From the NCBI GenBank assembly GCA_905250115.1, contig CAJNOI010000103.1, positions 36,830 through 100,829 on the forward strand: a stretch of 64,000 bases of DNA, given 5' to 3'. Position 1 is the stretch's first letter; every line of letters begins with the position of its first letter. The position numbers were made by a program, and so were the translations under genes. This document shows, in pieces, positions 25,308 through 37,421 of the stretch. The DNA comes from Adineta steineri (Eukaryota; Rotifera; Eurotatoria; Adinetida; Adinetidae). The notes beneath the pieces are model-generated. The model had not been told where the DNA came from, ran no database searches, and saw nothing but the letters and a program-made list of their open reading frames with translations.

Positions 25308-26174
25308 ATGCAATATGAAAATTTTAGTCGTCATCTTCGACAAAAATATTCCACATGTTTACATGTTGCTGATCAACTTGCTGATCAACTTAAACAGAAT
25401 AGTCAATCAAAAATAATACCTACGTCTGTACATGAATTGCATAATCAAAATATGTTGAAAGCTCAACAGGAAATTTCTTTTCCATTAATATCTTATTTAA
25501 ATAATATTGAATGTGTTAAAACGAAATCAATTGAGAACAATCAAGAATATAAACCGTACTTTAATGAATGTATTTTACTAGCACAACGAATTAAAAATAA
25601 TCGACATTCTTCTAATCGGGATCGACAAATTTGTTATGAAAATTTAATTTTAACACAAAAATTAGAACGTATTAAGAAGCAATCAGGAAAAAAAGATTAT
25701 AAAAATCATTGTCATTTATTATTATCAAAAGTTAATACTACACAGAATCATTCTACCGAACAAATCAATCAGACAACTGTTGAAGAAGAAGAAGAATCTA
25801 TAGACTCTAGTGAAGAAAAATTCTCTAGAACGATAGTAAGATCTCATTCATCATCTGAACATGAAGATGATCAAGCAACAGCAGCTGATGTTGATGCTAC
25901 GATGAATTCTTGTCATTCAACATCAACTGTAACATGGAAAAAACGAAAAATATTTCGAAATAATTGTATACAAATAAATGACAATCGTATTTATCAACAT
26001 CTGAATAATATTGATATGACAATGATTAGAGATACAATGCCTTTGTCAACATCGCGCAATTCTAAACATTTTTCTATCTGTGTTCTTCCTCGTTTTGAAT
26101 CAATGGGCAATCACTCAAAAGTTGTATTACATGATCAAAAATCTGCATTTAAAAGAGAGATTTTGTATCATTAG
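25308..26174 (+). CDS. CFAP97-like / hypothetical protein
   Basis: Single open frame of 288 residues. The frame is open back to a TTG at 25269, but the first ATG is at 25308. Residues about 85-140 contain CYENLILTQKLERIKKQSG followed by KDYKNH, which fits the pattern of the CFAP97/Hemingway domain (an ENxxLxxKL helix, then a short Gly/Asp-Tyr segment) of axoneme-associated proteins. The second half is Glu/Ser-rich and disordered. If the call is right it would act in cilia, which rotifers use widely. The domain match is from memory and weak. There is no acceptor-like AG just before the ATG. Confidence 0.5.
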   Translation: MQYENFSRHLRQKYSTCLHVADQLADQLKQNSQSKIIPTSVHELHNQNMLKAQQEISFPLISYLNNIECVKTKSIENNQEYKPYFNECILLAQRIKNNRHSSNRDRQICYENLILTQKLERIKKQSGKKDYKNHCHLLLSKVNTTQNHSTEQINQTTVEEEEESIDSSEEKFSRTIVRSHSSSEHEDDQATAADVDATMNSCHSTSTVTWKKRKIFRNNCIQINDNRIYQHLNNIDMTMIRDTMPLSTSRNSKHFSICVLPRFESMGNHSKVVLHDQKSAFKREILYH

Positions 26175-27504
26175 ATACTTAGAATAAAATATCAAGTGAA
26201 GGTTATCAATATAATTATCAGTCGAGTGTTATTGTAATGTCCTCTAACGAGAAAAGATATTCATTATAGTAATAAATGTAAGGCTTTTAAGAATTAGAAA
26301 TCGTTTAAGTCTGAATGATGCTATTGCACAGCTGTTACAGTTTGTATGTCAAGGAAAGTAAATAAAATAGTTTTAATAGTAGTGTAAGAATAATATCACT
26401 GCTTATTTTCATGTATGAACAAACTTTGAAGAATAATACATGCGTCATAACGAATGACGAAATATACATATTCTAAATATAGAATCATATGATAAGGTGA
26501 AGATCGTGATAAGAAATTATTAGCTATATATGTTTATTTTCGTTCTTTCTGCACGAATGACAGACAAGATAAGGTGATGTTTTTTTGACATAAACAGATA
26601 ATTGAATATAAATGACGTCGTTTTTAATTCGTATAAAATACTATATCTCTTTATTCATTAGAATAATTGTAGTCGAATAGAAATGTTGATGAAGATTTTC
26701 GCGATTACAATTATTCAATTATAATTGATAGACTATTTTTTATTATATAAATATAGTAATTAAAATGAAATTTATCTATGTCATATTCAGCTAAGAATTA
26801 TTGTCTCTCTCTAGTATAATTGAAGTAAGTAGGCGATAGAAATTTGAACTCCATTATGTTTTGGTATATGAAAAAAAATTAAACCTAAATCTAATTCTAT
26901 CCATTATCTAGAAAATTCGATTATTCTTGATTTATAATACAGTAAGGCACGAACACAGTTTCCATTATAAATTGAGAATATCCTATAAATAGTCAGATAA
27001 GAGATAATCGAGTGTGATTTAGTTGGAGATCTCATATCCAGATAATTTTATTCCCTGGAGAGAACATAATAAAACATTTTCATGACAAACAACAACAGCA
27101 ACAATAACATTATGTGTGTATAATTGTATACACATACTTTTTGAGCAAAGCACAAACAATATTCAAAGCTACAATGCTATCATATTTTCGATTAAATATA
27201 ATGATAAAATTATCTTCATCAAAAAATCAAAAACAACAATAATAACAATAATAATAATTTCACATTTTTTCGAATTTAATAAAATAAAATACAATGACAC
27301 CAACATCATCAACAATAACGACAACAACAAAAGAAAAATTAGCTTGGCTACTTTCCAATAAAATAAAAAAATGTCAATTAACAGATAAAGAATTGCACCG
27401 GTTTTTTTGGAAGACAAAATAAATAAGAGAAAAAAAAGAGAGAAAGAAGAAAGCAAAATAGACTAGAAGAAAAAAGAGAGAGAGAGAAAAATTAATATAC
27501 ATAA
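26175..27504. other. Intergenic spacer, 1.3 kb
   Basis: Convergent 3' flanks. AT-rich with CAA/AAT microsatellite-like patches near 27225-27260. Open frames here are simple-sequence artefacts. Confidence 0.5.
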
Positions 27505-28952
27505 TTATCCATGTTTTTTGCCATATACAGAATTCATTAATCGTAGACAACCTCGAACCATTTTTGAAAACCAATATAAATTAATAATATCAAGTACAGT
27601 ACATACAATAATAAGAACAAATCGAAAATGACCCATATGTGACCATAATGGTGTTATTGCAACTGTATAGACTTTATACCAATAAATAGGCATTGCTAAT
27701 ATACGAACAAAAAAGAAAACTAATGTCATCAAAAGACCATTCAATACAAATGCTTTTGATGTTTTAGAAAATTTTAATGTATCAAGAAACCATCTAAAAT
27801 ATATTAATAGAATTGATTATTATAAGAATAAGAAAAAAATAATTTACCTTATATTTACTAAAGGTGTTGATAATTCAGCAAGTAGTCGAAAATTAGCAAA
27901 GTATGGCATTACATTAAGTGTTAATACATATGCAAAAGCATATATAGAAACTAAATGATGAGCCATACTAAATGGATCACCAATTTTTCGATAATGTATT
28001 ATACTTATTACTGTGTCTAAAAAAAAAGAATTTTATATATCATCTATTGAAGCATTCTGAAAATCTTTGCATACTAAGTAAAATGATCAATTAGAGCGAA
28101 ATCAAGATTATATTATTTTTACGAGCGTCAATCTAATAGAGTCATTATCATATTAATGAAAACTGCAATAGTATATCTACAAATTAATCTGAAATATTGA
28201 AGAGGAAAAGGTCATCTATCTCGTTCGAATTATCTTCCGTTTGTATATCATCTCGATGTTAGGGAAATAATTAGAACTATCTTTACTTGGTAAACTTTTT
28301 GAGAAATTCCCTTCAGGATCTGCAGTATTCATCTTATTCAGAAATGCTCATTACAGATGTAAGGTATTATTTTGATAAAAAGTTAAATCTTTCTATAATG
28401 AATACATTTAAAATATCAACATAAGTATCCATTATAGACAAGATTTACTATACTATCAAATCTTACCGCTTAATAAATATCCAATGACAATTGATAAATT
28501 AGTTTTCAATAAATAACTTTTATATCTATTAAAAATTAAGTTATTATAGTCGTTTCGAAGGTTTAAATTATTCTTACAGAAGTGGATTAGCTTCAAGACC
28601 ATGATCAGCAATCATCATATATACACAAATAGTACCAACCGTAAATGAATTAATTGATGAATTAATTCTACAAAAAAACAAAAAATAATGATTATTAAGT
28701 TTGAATTTGAATTAGATTCTATATTTACCTAGTACTCCAATCCACTTTCTGTGTTTCATTAAAATATTTATAATCTTTTATTAATAAATTGGATAAAATT
28801 GGATTAAGAAATTTGTAAAGAAAGATAAATAAAGTAAAACTTGTAGCTACAACTGGTAAAAATGTTGGATCAAATTTGATATTGAGCATTTGCTCAAAAT
28901 TATAATGAGAAAAATATTTTGTTGGCGTTGTTGTTGTCGTCGTTGATGTCAT
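27505..28952 (-). CDS. TLCD4: TLC domain protein 4 (TMEM56 family)
   Basis: Five exons on the minus strand: 28729-28952, 28578-28667, 28467-28525, 27848-28016 and 27505-27793 (276 residues). A multi-pass membrane protein of the TRAM-LAG1-CLN8 family. Visible landmarks are FLPVVATSFTLFIFLYKFLNP (TM1), KVDWSTRINSSINSF, ANPLLYKSYLLKTNLSIVIGYLLSDTVISIIHY with the family's paired Asp and Tyr, MAHHLVSIYAFAYVL with the conserved His pair, FRLLAELSTPLVNIRWFLD and FVLNGLLMTLVFFFVRI. These match vertebrate TMEM56 along the whole length. TLCD proteins influence membrane phospholipid composition; the exact reaction is not established. The intron at 28017-28466 is long (450 bp). Confidence 0.9.
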
Positions 28953-29684
28953 TATTTCTTGTCTCGTATTTATAATTCACCATATATTATTTCTGAAAAA
29001 GACAAAATATCTGATATAATCTTAACTTTTATATCTTATATATTGATAATATCAAATGTCCTTTTTCTAGTTTAGTTCATTTTTATATTAGAATAAATGA
29101 GTAATGAGAAAAAACTGATGCAATAAATAATGATGTAAATAAAACTATCATTAAGAAGGAAGCATTTCATGATTCATAACAAGCTTTATTCTTATCCAAT
29201 GATTCTTCTACAACTAAGCAGAGGTCGTTCGTTGCTCAACGAAAGCAGCCGTTCTCTATTCATTAAATATTGTTTTGCTAAGTATGACTTATAAATATCT
29301 GATATAAACTGTCAAATATTTTTGTGCCTTAAACTAATGAGTAAGGAAAATAACGCTGTCTAGTGGATAACTAGAATAGCAATAAATTACTCGAATTTTT
29401 GAATCGGGGCAACAGGTTACCCACTTGAGTAGATTCTACTACTTTTCAGAATCTGCTCGTGTTGTAGCGACCTAGCCCCATTCATAAATATTTATTTTAT
29501 TTATCACACATAACATAAGAATAAAAAACAAAATCATAGAAGATAAAAGACACAAAAAATAATTCTTATATTCGTTAATCATATACATAAAAACATATAT
29601 CAATATCATTCAAATAAATAATACTAAGATAGAAATTGAATTTATCAGATGAATAGTTATATATTAATATCTGACATATTTATT
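28953..29684. other. Spacer between TLCD4 and Caskin
   Basis: 5' flank of TLCD4 and 3' flank of Caskin, both on the minus strand. It contains a GC-rich foldable block at 29401-29483, described separately. Confidence 0.5.
29401..29483. other. GC-rich imperfect hairpin, about 83 nt
   Basis: Outer arms GAAT-C-GGGGC and GCCCC-ATTC pair with one bulge. Inside, AGGT can pair with ACCT, and the core GAGTAGATTCT pairs with AGAATCTGCTC around a 10-nt loop (10 Watson-Crick pairs and one T/G position). The block is much richer in GC than its surroundings. It could be a structured RNA, a microRNA-like precursor, or a remnant of a mobile element. The coding strand is unknown. Confidence 0.45.
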
Positions 29685-32600
29685 TTACGATCGTATAGAA
29701 CTTGAAATTTCATAATCAAGCATTTGATCAAGTTCTCGATTGAGATCAGATAACATCGAATCAATATCAGATAAAACATTTGTTGTATCATTTCTAGAAA
29801 ATAATAGTAAATACAAAAGAAAATTATTAACTAAATCTTACTTGACTATTTTATTTTGTTTATCATTTGGAAATACTTCTGTATAATGTGATCGTTTATC
29901 TGTATTTGATAAGGATAAATCATGTCCATTGATTTGTAATGATGATTTTCTTATAGATGTATTTTTATGAGTAAATTCATCATTATTATCATAAATAGGT
30001 ATTGTTGTTGCTGTCAATGGATATGTTGTTGATTGTTGAAAAAATTCCATAGGTAATGAACGTTTCATTGTATCATATGCTTGTTGACCAGTCAATGTAT
30101 TATAATGAGTTGATGGTGAACGTTGTTTAATCGTACCCATATTTTCATTTGCAAATGGAATACCATTCATTGATTCTGCACTTGATGATAAATTTAAATC
30201 ATCAAGTAATTGTAAATTATTTACTATTATTGATGGTTGAGCATAATTCGATAGAATTGTTTCGTACTAATAAAAGACAAAAAAATTCATTTTTTATTTT
30301 TCGGAGAAACAGAAACTATTACATGATTATCATTTCTATCTAATTCTCGTTTATTTGAATTAATATTTTCTAAACTACGTGTACGATTTGATGATATGGA
30401 ATCATAATTATGTATTGATGAATTTATTATTGATGCTGATAAAGGTGGTGGTAAACGAAAAGATGATATTGGAATATATGTACCAGATGATCCTATTCGT
30501 TGTTTATTATTTGACGAGAATTGTGATTGACGAATAGTTGCATAATTTGATGAAGTACCTTTCGTTGTTAATCGAAGGCATGATCTTACAAACAAAAAAA
30601 ATGACAAAATCGATAATTTTATTGAAGATAAAATAAATCATACTTTGGAATAGTATTTTCTAAAGAATCTATTTTGATTTTATTTGATTTTGTTTTATAA
30701 AGACCTTTTTCAATATCAATTAAACGTTTAACACCAAGCATAAAACGTTTTTGATGACCTAAACGAGTTATACCAATATCTTCTAAATCTTCCCAAGCAA
30801 TATTTATTATATCTGCTAATTGTTTATAATTTTGTTTATTTAATAATAAAATATATTGATCTAGACGTAGATAACATAACCAATCATAGAGTGTATCTGG
30901 TGTAAAATCTGGTAGACCGTCTGATAAACGTAAACGAGTTATTTCACTTTTGATTTTTCGTCGATGAGATGGATGAGTAATTCCAATAGCTGTTAAATCC
31001 TATAATTAAAATTTTATTTATTTTAGAAAAGAAAGAAACAGTGATCTTTTACTTCAGGTGTCATTCGAACAATTGTTTGCATGTCATAACCATTTTTAAT
31101 AAAATTTTCCGTATAATTTTCATAGGAAAATTCACGTAACCATTTAAAAATGATTTCTTTATCGGGTATACCTTTACGTAAAAGTAAATTAATATTTAAT
31201 GTTCCAGTTTCATCTAAACTACTATTTGAACTTCGATAACTTGTTTTATCTGGATCAGAAGATTTTGATTCAGTACTTGATAGAGAACGTGCATCACCAT
31301 TACCAATAAAACTTGATAAAGCCAGAGTCTGAAATTTATATATATATTAGATGATGAATTACGAAATGTATTTATTTTACTTTTGGACTATCGTAAAGTG
31401 CTGTTGAACTTCTTCCACTATCGATACTACTTGCTGCACTATGACGATGTGTATTATTCGTTGGGCTATTACGTCTTGAACGTGAATTCCAACTAGATGT
31501 TGTTGTTAAACCAGAATCCGTTTGAGACATGCGTGACATAGAATCGCTATCGACAAGAAAATGATTGCTATTATATGTCTGATTTTCTTTACCATTCATT
31601 ACTAAATCAAAAAAAGATATTCAATACGAATATATATATTTACCAAAAAATTATTTAAAAGAAACACACAATTAGAACGATGATGTCTTAGAACAACATT
31701 GCTGTTGATCGTTGCAGCAGCAGCAGCAGAAGTAGTAGTTGATGTTGTGTATAATCGATTAGTACGATTAGAATTGACTGATAAAAGATGAGGATTTCGG
31801 GTAATAGAAAGACCTTGACAAACAACATACATGCATTCAATCAATACAACATGCAAATAAACAACAAATATATTAGAAATCATAATAAAGAGAAATTAAT
31901 CGAACATCTTATTGTCATAAAAAAAAGCGAGAAGAACGGCAATAAGCTTTTATAGAAAATGCTTTTCTTGAAATAATACTCTCTTAACAAAAATATATGG
32001 AATTCTACGATGTTGTCTAAGCACAAAAAAAGAACACTGAGCTCTCTCGATATAGATAAGCTGTTGATGGTTTTTGCAACTAACTTGATTATGACTAAAA
32101 AAAAATAATATCAGTGTTCTCTATCGTTTTCCACTAGATTCTATTGATGTCCTTGCATGTTCAAGTATTTTTTTTCGTTACTTCTTAATTTATCTAAAAC
32201 ATCTATACTAATATCCGGATAGTTTTTCAAATGATTATTTCTAATCGATCAGATATCATTATAATTAATTTTTCTTTATATATTATTTCTAGTATATTCT
32301 TTTTTTTTAAAACACACACGATTCTCACTAGTTGAATTTAATTGCACATATGTACATGGGAAATAACCAGTCCGAGTTGTAAGATCATCTTGTAAAATAA
32401 AACCACGCCATTGACCTGTTGAATTATGATCAAGAACCTTGAATAAAATATTTTTGTATAACAAAAAATAACTTCTCTAAATTTATTTGCTTACTGTAAT
32501 AGAATCTCCTTCAACAAAATTCAATGCTCCAACATGACTATCTTTATATGATTGAATAGCTCGAACAAATATTGCCTCAGAAAAATCTACAATAATAAAA

Positions 32601-33310
32601 CAAAAAAACGATATTTTCCAAATTTTTGAATTTAAAATCAAACCTTTAATTAATCGTTTAATATCATTTCCACTTTTTTGTTTAATTACAACTTCATAAG
32701 CTGTTTGTTCATAGGAATTACGTAGATTAACATCAATTCCACATTCTAATAATAATTTTGCTGTTTCATATCGTCCATTTCTACATACAACATGTAATGC
32801 CGAACCATCCGTAATTGTCATACGATTAATATCAAATCCATTTAATAATAATAATCGAACTATATCAGTATGTCCATTTTTAGCTGCTAAATGTAATGAT
32901 GTATGTTGTTCATTATTATGATTCAAAATCATTTGTTTACATAATGTATTGTGTAAAAGTGAATTCACAACATGAATATGTCCATATTCACATGCTAAAT
33001 CAATTGGCGTTAATGATCGACGATTTATTAATGTTGGATCAGCATGATGAAATAAAAGTAATTGTACTATTTCAAGATGACCATATTGACTGGCTAAATG
33101 TAATGGTGTATCACCATTTAATGACTGTTCATTAACATTTGCACCACAACGTAATAGTATAAAAACGGATTCAGTTCGACCTTGCCATGCTGCATAATGT
33201 ATTGGACGAAAATTTTTCGAATCTTTTAGATTTACATTAGCGCCATTATCAATAAGCAGCTTAAGAATATCAATATTACCCGCCACGGCTGCTTCGTGAA
33301 TCGAGCTCAT
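29685..33310 (-). CDS. CASKIN: Caskin (ankyrin/SH3/tandem SAM scaffold)
   Basis: Ten exons on the minus strand: 32644-33310, 32495-32586, 32329-32437, 31670-31813, 31381-31601, 31053-31328, 30644-30999, 30323-30584, 29842-30266 and 29685-29793 (886 residues). A cytoplasmic scaffold of neuronal and axon-guidance signalling. Residues about 1-220 are ankyrin repeats ([35 protein letters not shown]); about 223-290 an SH3 domain ([20 protein letters not shown]); SAM1 about 455-525 ([19 protein letters not shown]); SAM2 about 535-605 ([18 protein letters not shown]). The C-terminus keeps the Caskin tail ([19 protein letters not shown]). The vertebrate N-terminus is about 50 residues longer, and the first exon starts just after an acceptor-like CACCTAG, so an upstream exon is possible. 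The 3' edge of the exon ending at 31670 uses a weak GTGTGT donor and is the least certain join. Confidence 0.9.
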
Positions 33311-35903
33311 TCTAGGTGACAATAAAAAAATATATTGACCTTGAATTATAATTATTTAGAAACAAATGGATAGTTGATTATTACATAGACTTTTTTTTGT
33401 ACTTAATTGTTATATAGAGAAATAACTACATACAATTATATAGTTAGCCTTTCTCTTTTATGTCATTCATAGATGTATGTATGAGCACTCAAGATTACGT
33501 AAACTTGTGAAACTACACACTAGCATGGATTGCGTGTAGAATGTTTGATAGAAGAAAATGATCGGTTTGATGAGGTTTCATCCAGGTTCTCTCCATTCCT
33601 TTTTTTCTTACTATTTATCATTAGTTAAAATGAAAGAATAATGAGATAATTGTACGGAAAAAAAATGATGTGAATACTATGGTGATCTCAAAGAATCTCT
33701 CTTGAGATATTATGATGATCATCGTTTGTCGGCACTTGACCTTTCTCTTTCCGTTAATCTGACTACTCACTTGGGAATCGAGCAAAAATATATTCAAGGC
33801 AAACTAGAATTGACAGCAACAACTTTATTCGCAATTCATGTATATTCTTTCTTCATCCAATATTTTTTTATCATTATCATCAGCAGACTTATACATACAT
33901 ATATACATTTGAATAGAAGGACGACGATGATGATTACCGAAAACAACTAATCATAAAAAGAAATCACTATTCATTAGAATTTAATATATGCGACATAATA
34001 TAAAAAAAGACTTGATGTTTGATCATTTTTTTTTCCTAAGAATGTGATGACATACTTATCCAATAAGATTGTTTTTTTTTCCTTCTCAAGAAAACATTCA
34101 AACAACTGGCAAAGAATGTTATATGTTAGCATATTAATTAAAACTAATTGCTATTAACTATGGAATAAAAAAATAAAAGTTTTTCTTTCATCACATACTT
34201 ATCGTATTTGTTATACAGTTTGTGATGATAATGTTGTTGTTCAGAGTTGTTAAGTGGAGAAAAAGTAGTATTAGATTGATTGTTAATAACACTGAAATAT
34301 ACCATTCGACTTAGTCTAATAAATAGATGGCATCAGCAATATATTTGTATGTTCTCTCTTATTATATACAGTAAACGACGACCTTTTTTTTATGATTGTT
34401 GGGAAGCATTACGATGGAGCATATCTCTTTCTCTTTCTATGTCCTTCTATTTTTTATGCCAGAGAGTAAGAGAATGTGAAGAAAAGAACACACGCTGTCG
34501 AGTGGTTAAACTATTGTCCGTCATAATGATACACCAACAAATTTAATGTTCACACATTAAACTTCCGTTTCTTTCCTTTCTCTTATCATTTAACATATAT
34601 AAAAAAAAATAAAGAAGAAGAAGAGAATCTCTAACATGAAAGGGAAAAAAAGAAAGAGCTAAGTGTCAATTTTCTTCATTATATTCAATCAAATTCTAGT
34701 ATTTCGTCTTATTTTATATGACATCATCAGTATTATACGTAATCTTCTTCTTCTTCTTCTTCATCTGTATCGTTCAACATGGGAACTATCATCTTTTATT
34801 TTTCTGTATATTATAATCAATAAGACTAAACAAAAAAAAAATGAGAAGTGGATGTCAAAGAACAACAATATCATCCATATGGAAAAGAGCATTCACTCGT
34901 TCCTAAAGAGAAACATGTGTAATCAATACCAGTAATGCATATGGATAAGAAACAAACGATTAATCGAATTGATAATGATGATCTAATATTTTTTTTCTTA
35001 GTTACTCTTACAGATATTCATACCAGTAACAATAAAATATATATCGAAGATATAGAATATTCTTTTGCCTCAAGTCATCATCATCATAGAAGATATAATC
35101 AAATATGTATGCAAGACACTCTCCACAATAAAAACAAATTGTCCAGTAAGAGAGAACTCTTCGCAATGTATCATACAAACATATTAGATAAATTATATAA
35201 TCAAGTTTTTTATTTATCCATTAGTATCTTGAAAATTTAAATTGATGAAATAATATCTAAAGTATTCAAAAAATCATTGATCAATTTTTCTAACATTTAC
35301 TAGATTTTTCCGACTAATACGTTGAGTAGTATATATATATATATTTGATTTATTCATATTCTTACTCAGTCTATCTATCAATAACATGAGACTTATTACA
35401 CATGTTCACAACGGTTACGTACACAAATATCGTCGAGTAAAAGAACACATTAAATATTAATCAGTAGAGAAAAAAAAGAATATATACTCGTGAGATGAAA
35501 TCTCATATGAAAAATCTTATTCTTCCTTAGGGAATAATAATTGAATGAACATTAAGAGTTCAAAAATCGTTTTCGTGTACTATTTATATATCAAATAATT
35601 GTACGGTTAATGGATTAAAAATGATCAATAGTGAATCTTTTCTTTACCCTTGTTCTGAACTATGAGTAATAGAGGGCGCACCGCCGCATATTATTATACG
35701 ATTAATTATCAATTCTCATTTTCAAAGATAGAATAAACTAGATATTAATCATATCAATTCAAAGATTGTTGGCCTTGTTATCTAGTAGTATTTGAAGTTT
35801 TTCAAATTATATGTTATTTCATTGCATCTACGCAACAAAATTTTGTTTTTTTCACATCAATTTTCTTTTCTGTTCTGTTATGTATTTTAAACTATAATAA
35901 ATC
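33311..35903. other. Intergenic spacer, 2.6 kb
   Basis: Divergent region upstream of Caskin (-) and the B-box cluster (+). Long AT-rich stretches, a TTC repeat near 34743-34762 and a small GC-rich patch at about 35667-35690. A missing first exon of Caskin could lie here, but I could not find it. Open frames here look random. Confidence 0.45.
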
Positions 35904-36950
35904 ATGGCATCGTCACATGTAAAGCAATCATGTGTAAAATGTGATAAAGGTGGTGGTATTGCAATATGTTCTGGATGTCAACAACAATATTGTGTTAAAC
36001 ATTTTATTGAACATCGACAAGAACTTGCGATAGAAATGGATCAAATTGGTCAACAACATGATTTACTTCGACGTGATTTATCAAAAGATATGCCAGAACA
36101 TTCGCTATTTACTTCTATTAATACATGGGAACGAGAATCAATAACGAAGATTCAAGTTGCTGCAGAAGTAGCTCGAGCTGATCTTCAACAAATACTTGAT
36201 CGAACAAAAAATGATTTAAAAATATCTGTAGATAAATTAACGAATGAACTTCAATCAAGTCGAGAATTAGATGATTATACTGAAATTGATATTGAAAAAT
36301 GGATGAAAAATTTAAAAGAACTTCAAATGATATTTGAAACACCAGTAAATCTAAATATTTTATCTGATAATGATTCACAATCATCAATAAATTTAATAAC
36401 AATTAATACTCAATTATCTATAAAAAATAGTTTACAAATTTCGAATAAACTAACACATGAAAGATTTGATACAGTTTATGGATTGACGAATATATCAGAA
36501 AATGGTCTTGTTGCTCAAAATATTGGTGATAATTATTCAAGAATATGTGGAAAGAATGAATATTCATCTGGTGTACATCAAATTTCCTTTCGATTAGATG
36601 AACAAACAAATTCTTGTCCTTTCCTAGGTATTATTTCATTAACAGATGTATTAAATTTACGAGAGATCACATTATCATCAGCTAATGGATGGTTAGATTT
36701 AGATTATCCTATTATCAATGGTAAAACTCAAGCTATAGTTTTTTCTAATCGAACTATTCAATCAGGTGATGAAGTAACATTAATAATAGATTGTGATAAT
36801 CAAGAAATTCTTCTCGAACATCATCGTACTAAAAGACTTATTCGTCAATCGATTAATCTTCAACAATGTCCATTTCCATGGAAAATACTTGTAGCATTAT
36901 CATCAAAACATGGATCTATACGTATTCTTAATTACAATAAATCTACATAA
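35904..36950 (+). CDS. B-box/coiled-coil/SPRY-like protein, copy 2
   Basis: Intronless, 348 residues. Zinc ligands C10, C13, C22, C25, C30, H33 and H37 have exactly the spacing of the copy at 17.9 kb. The helical region contains QSSRELDDYTEIDIEKW, almost the same as in the next gene, so these two are close relatives. The C-terminal beta domain has SSGVHQISFRLD, FLGIIS, GDEVTLIIDC, LEHHRTKRLI and CPFPWKILV. First of three tandem copies, about 470 bp before the next. The cellular role is unknown. Confidence 0.83.
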   Translation: MASSHVKQSCVKCDKGGGIAICSGCQQQYCVKHFIEHRQELAIEMDQIGQQHDLLRRDLSKDMPEHSLFTSINTWERESITKIQVAAEVARADLQQILDRTKNDLKISVDKLTNELQSSRELDDYTEIDIEKWMKNLKELQMIFETPVNLNILSDNDSQSSINLITINTQLSIKNSLQISNKLTHERFDTVYGLTNISENGLVAQNIGDNYSRICGKNEYSSGVHQISFRLDEQTNSCPFLGIISLTDVLNLREITLSSANGWLDLDYPIINGKTQAIVFSNRTIQSGDEVTLIIDCDNQEILLEHHRTKRLIRQSINLQQCPFPWKILVALSSKHGSIRILNYNKST

Positions 36951-37421
36951 TTTCTTTTACCATCAAGATGGTAGACTCATAATGCTTAGCATCACGAAGT
37001 TAACTAATTAATTAGAGAAAGAGTCGAGATTCCTTTGGGACGAAAGTTCGAGCACCTAAAATTATCCCTTGGATACATATAATATCGTACAAGCTGTTGA
37101 TTTCTAAAGACAATGGTGTCTGAGTAATTTCAAATACACGTTCGTGTATAATAGTATTTTTCAAGAATGTATTTTTCTTTCAAATAAATTGTCACCAGAT
37201 TTTTTACTTATAAAAACATTAATTTTACATTTCTTTTCAACTTTGAAATATTTAATAAAAAAGAATTTTTTCTTCTTACTTCATTTTTAACTAATACGGT
37301 ATTCTTTTAACCGCACAAAAGAAGTACGAATCATAACAAAAAAAATCTATTCTCGTAAGAACAATCGAGATGACCTTCGAAAGAATATTAATATATATAT
37401 ATATATATTTAGATTAAAACG
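36951..37421. other. Spacer between B-box copies 2 and 3
   Basis: AT-rich. An acceptor-like ATATTTAG occurs about 10 nt before the next ATG, so a short 5' UTR intron is possible. No gene. Confidence 0.45.

Noticed and set aside
27116-27456. Overlapping frames on both strands
   Set aside because: Low-complexity AAT/CAA sequence in the spacer; no domain or splice context.
29406-29479. Possible tRNA, from its 74-nt length and GGGGC/GCCCC ends
   Set aside because: No T-loop (GTTCNANNC) or D-arm in either direction; the centre forms one long stem rather than a cloverleaf.
29351-34508. Similar CGCTGTC(T/G)AGTGG motifs at about 29355 and 34491
   Set aside because: Only about 15 bases are shared and no boundaries or further copies are visible; too little to call a repeat.
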